64,000 bases of DNA from Microbulbifer agarilyticus (lineage in GTDB: Bacteria > Pseudomonadota > Gammaproteobacteria > Pseudomonadales > Cellvibrionaceae), in assembly GCF_020171345.1 (NCBI RefSeq), contig NZ_JAIUZM010000001.1:620001-684000 (forward strand). Direction: 5' to 3'. The number at the start of each line of letters is the position of its first letter. Within the stretch, counting starts at the first letter, position 1. Shown here one piece after another: positions 63,825 through 64,000 of this stretch. The notes below the pieces were generated by a model. That model was not told where the DNA came from. It saw nothing but the letters and a program-made list of their open reading frames with translations, and searched no databases. Position numbers and translations under genes: made by a program.

Positions 63825-64000
63825 TTAACGCAGGGACTCGTCCAGACTGGCAAAGGCGCGGCGCAGGTCCACACGCATATCGTGCCAGAAGGTCACGTTA
63901 TTGAAGCGTTCGAGACGGCCACTGGGCCCAAAGCTGCCAAAGTTTTCGCCGATGTCGCGGCGGTCGCTGAAACGCATCACGGGGTTACCGTTACTGTCGA
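63825..64000 (-). CDS. C-terminal end of an unrecognised protein (cut by window edge)
   Basis: The last 57 or so codons of a gene running in from the right. The visible end is hydrophilic and reads MRFSDRRDIGENFGSFG, then RLERFNNVTFWHDMRVDLRRAF and a short tail to the stop at 63825. I do not recognise the family. The position before yqiA is held by cpdA in many gammaproteobacteria, but these residues do not look like a cAMP phosphodiesterase. Confidence 0.65.
   Translation of the reverse strand, partial: DSNGNPVMRFSDRRDIGENFGSFGPSGRLERFNNVTFWHDMRVDLRRAFASLDESLR

Overview
The window looks like chromosomal DNA of a marine gammaproteobacterium. ParE, YqiA, EttA, RhlE and an Urt/Ure cluster of gammaproteobacterial type fit the Cellvibrionales, and a Microbulbifer-like organism is my best guess (an inference from gene content; no ribosomal RNA gene is present). 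Most of the window is GC-rich. The stretch from about 640 to 14,450 is visibly poorer in GC and uses more A/T-ending codons, which suggests acquired DNA. I found no rRNA, tRNA, CRISPR array, transposase or prophage gene.

Layout. 1-372 is the start of mmsB (valine catabolism), and 16,704-17,807 is a 3-hydroxyisobutyryl-CoA hydrolase gene on the same strand; these two are normally neighbours. Between them lie (a) an amine-catabolism island at 638-14,449 and (b) a decayed carbohydrate locus at 14,450-16,700. The island holds an AraC regulator, a glutamine-synthetase-like ligase, an aldehyde dehydrogenase, an iron alcohol dehydrogenase, a TonB-dependent receptor, a Tat-exported flavin amine oxidase homologue, a cytochrome c, an unknown protein, a coniferyl-aldehyde-type dehydrogenase and an acyl-CoA ligase. 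The carbohydrate locus holds a receptor remnant, a CBM9-like secreted protein, a gluconokinase and a GH13 remnant. 18,138-26,470 carries ettA, an O-acyltransferase, a hybrid kinase, a NYN-domain protein and a diguanylate cyclase. 26,895-27,719 is a MOSC protein.

27,771-44,853 is a nitrogen-acquisition block: a porin and urtABCDE for urea uptake, ureDABCEFG for urease and its nickel insertion, and between them a very unusual permease-histidine kinase fusion with a LuxR-type response regulator. I infer that this two-component pair senses urea or a related nitrogen compound and controls the flanking genes.

45,041-64,000 is mostly housekeeping and accessory chromosome: a redoxin, a glutamine amidotransferase, OmpW, an AbgT transporter with a secreted M20 amidohydrolase, RhlE, a bile-acid-type symporter, a GNAT acetyltransferase, a tandem cupin protein, a penicillin-acylase-family hydrolase, a DUF2306 membrane protein, a NarL-type two-component system with a small membrane protein, parE, yqiA and the end of an unrecognised gene.

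The best candidates for undescribed biology are the NCS1-permease/Cys-rich/histidine-kinase fusion beside the urea genes (34,929-38,399) and the periplasmic amine dehydrogenase-cytochrome c pair with its receptor and downstream aldehyde/acid/CoA steps (6,352-14,449), whose substrate cannot be read from the sequence.
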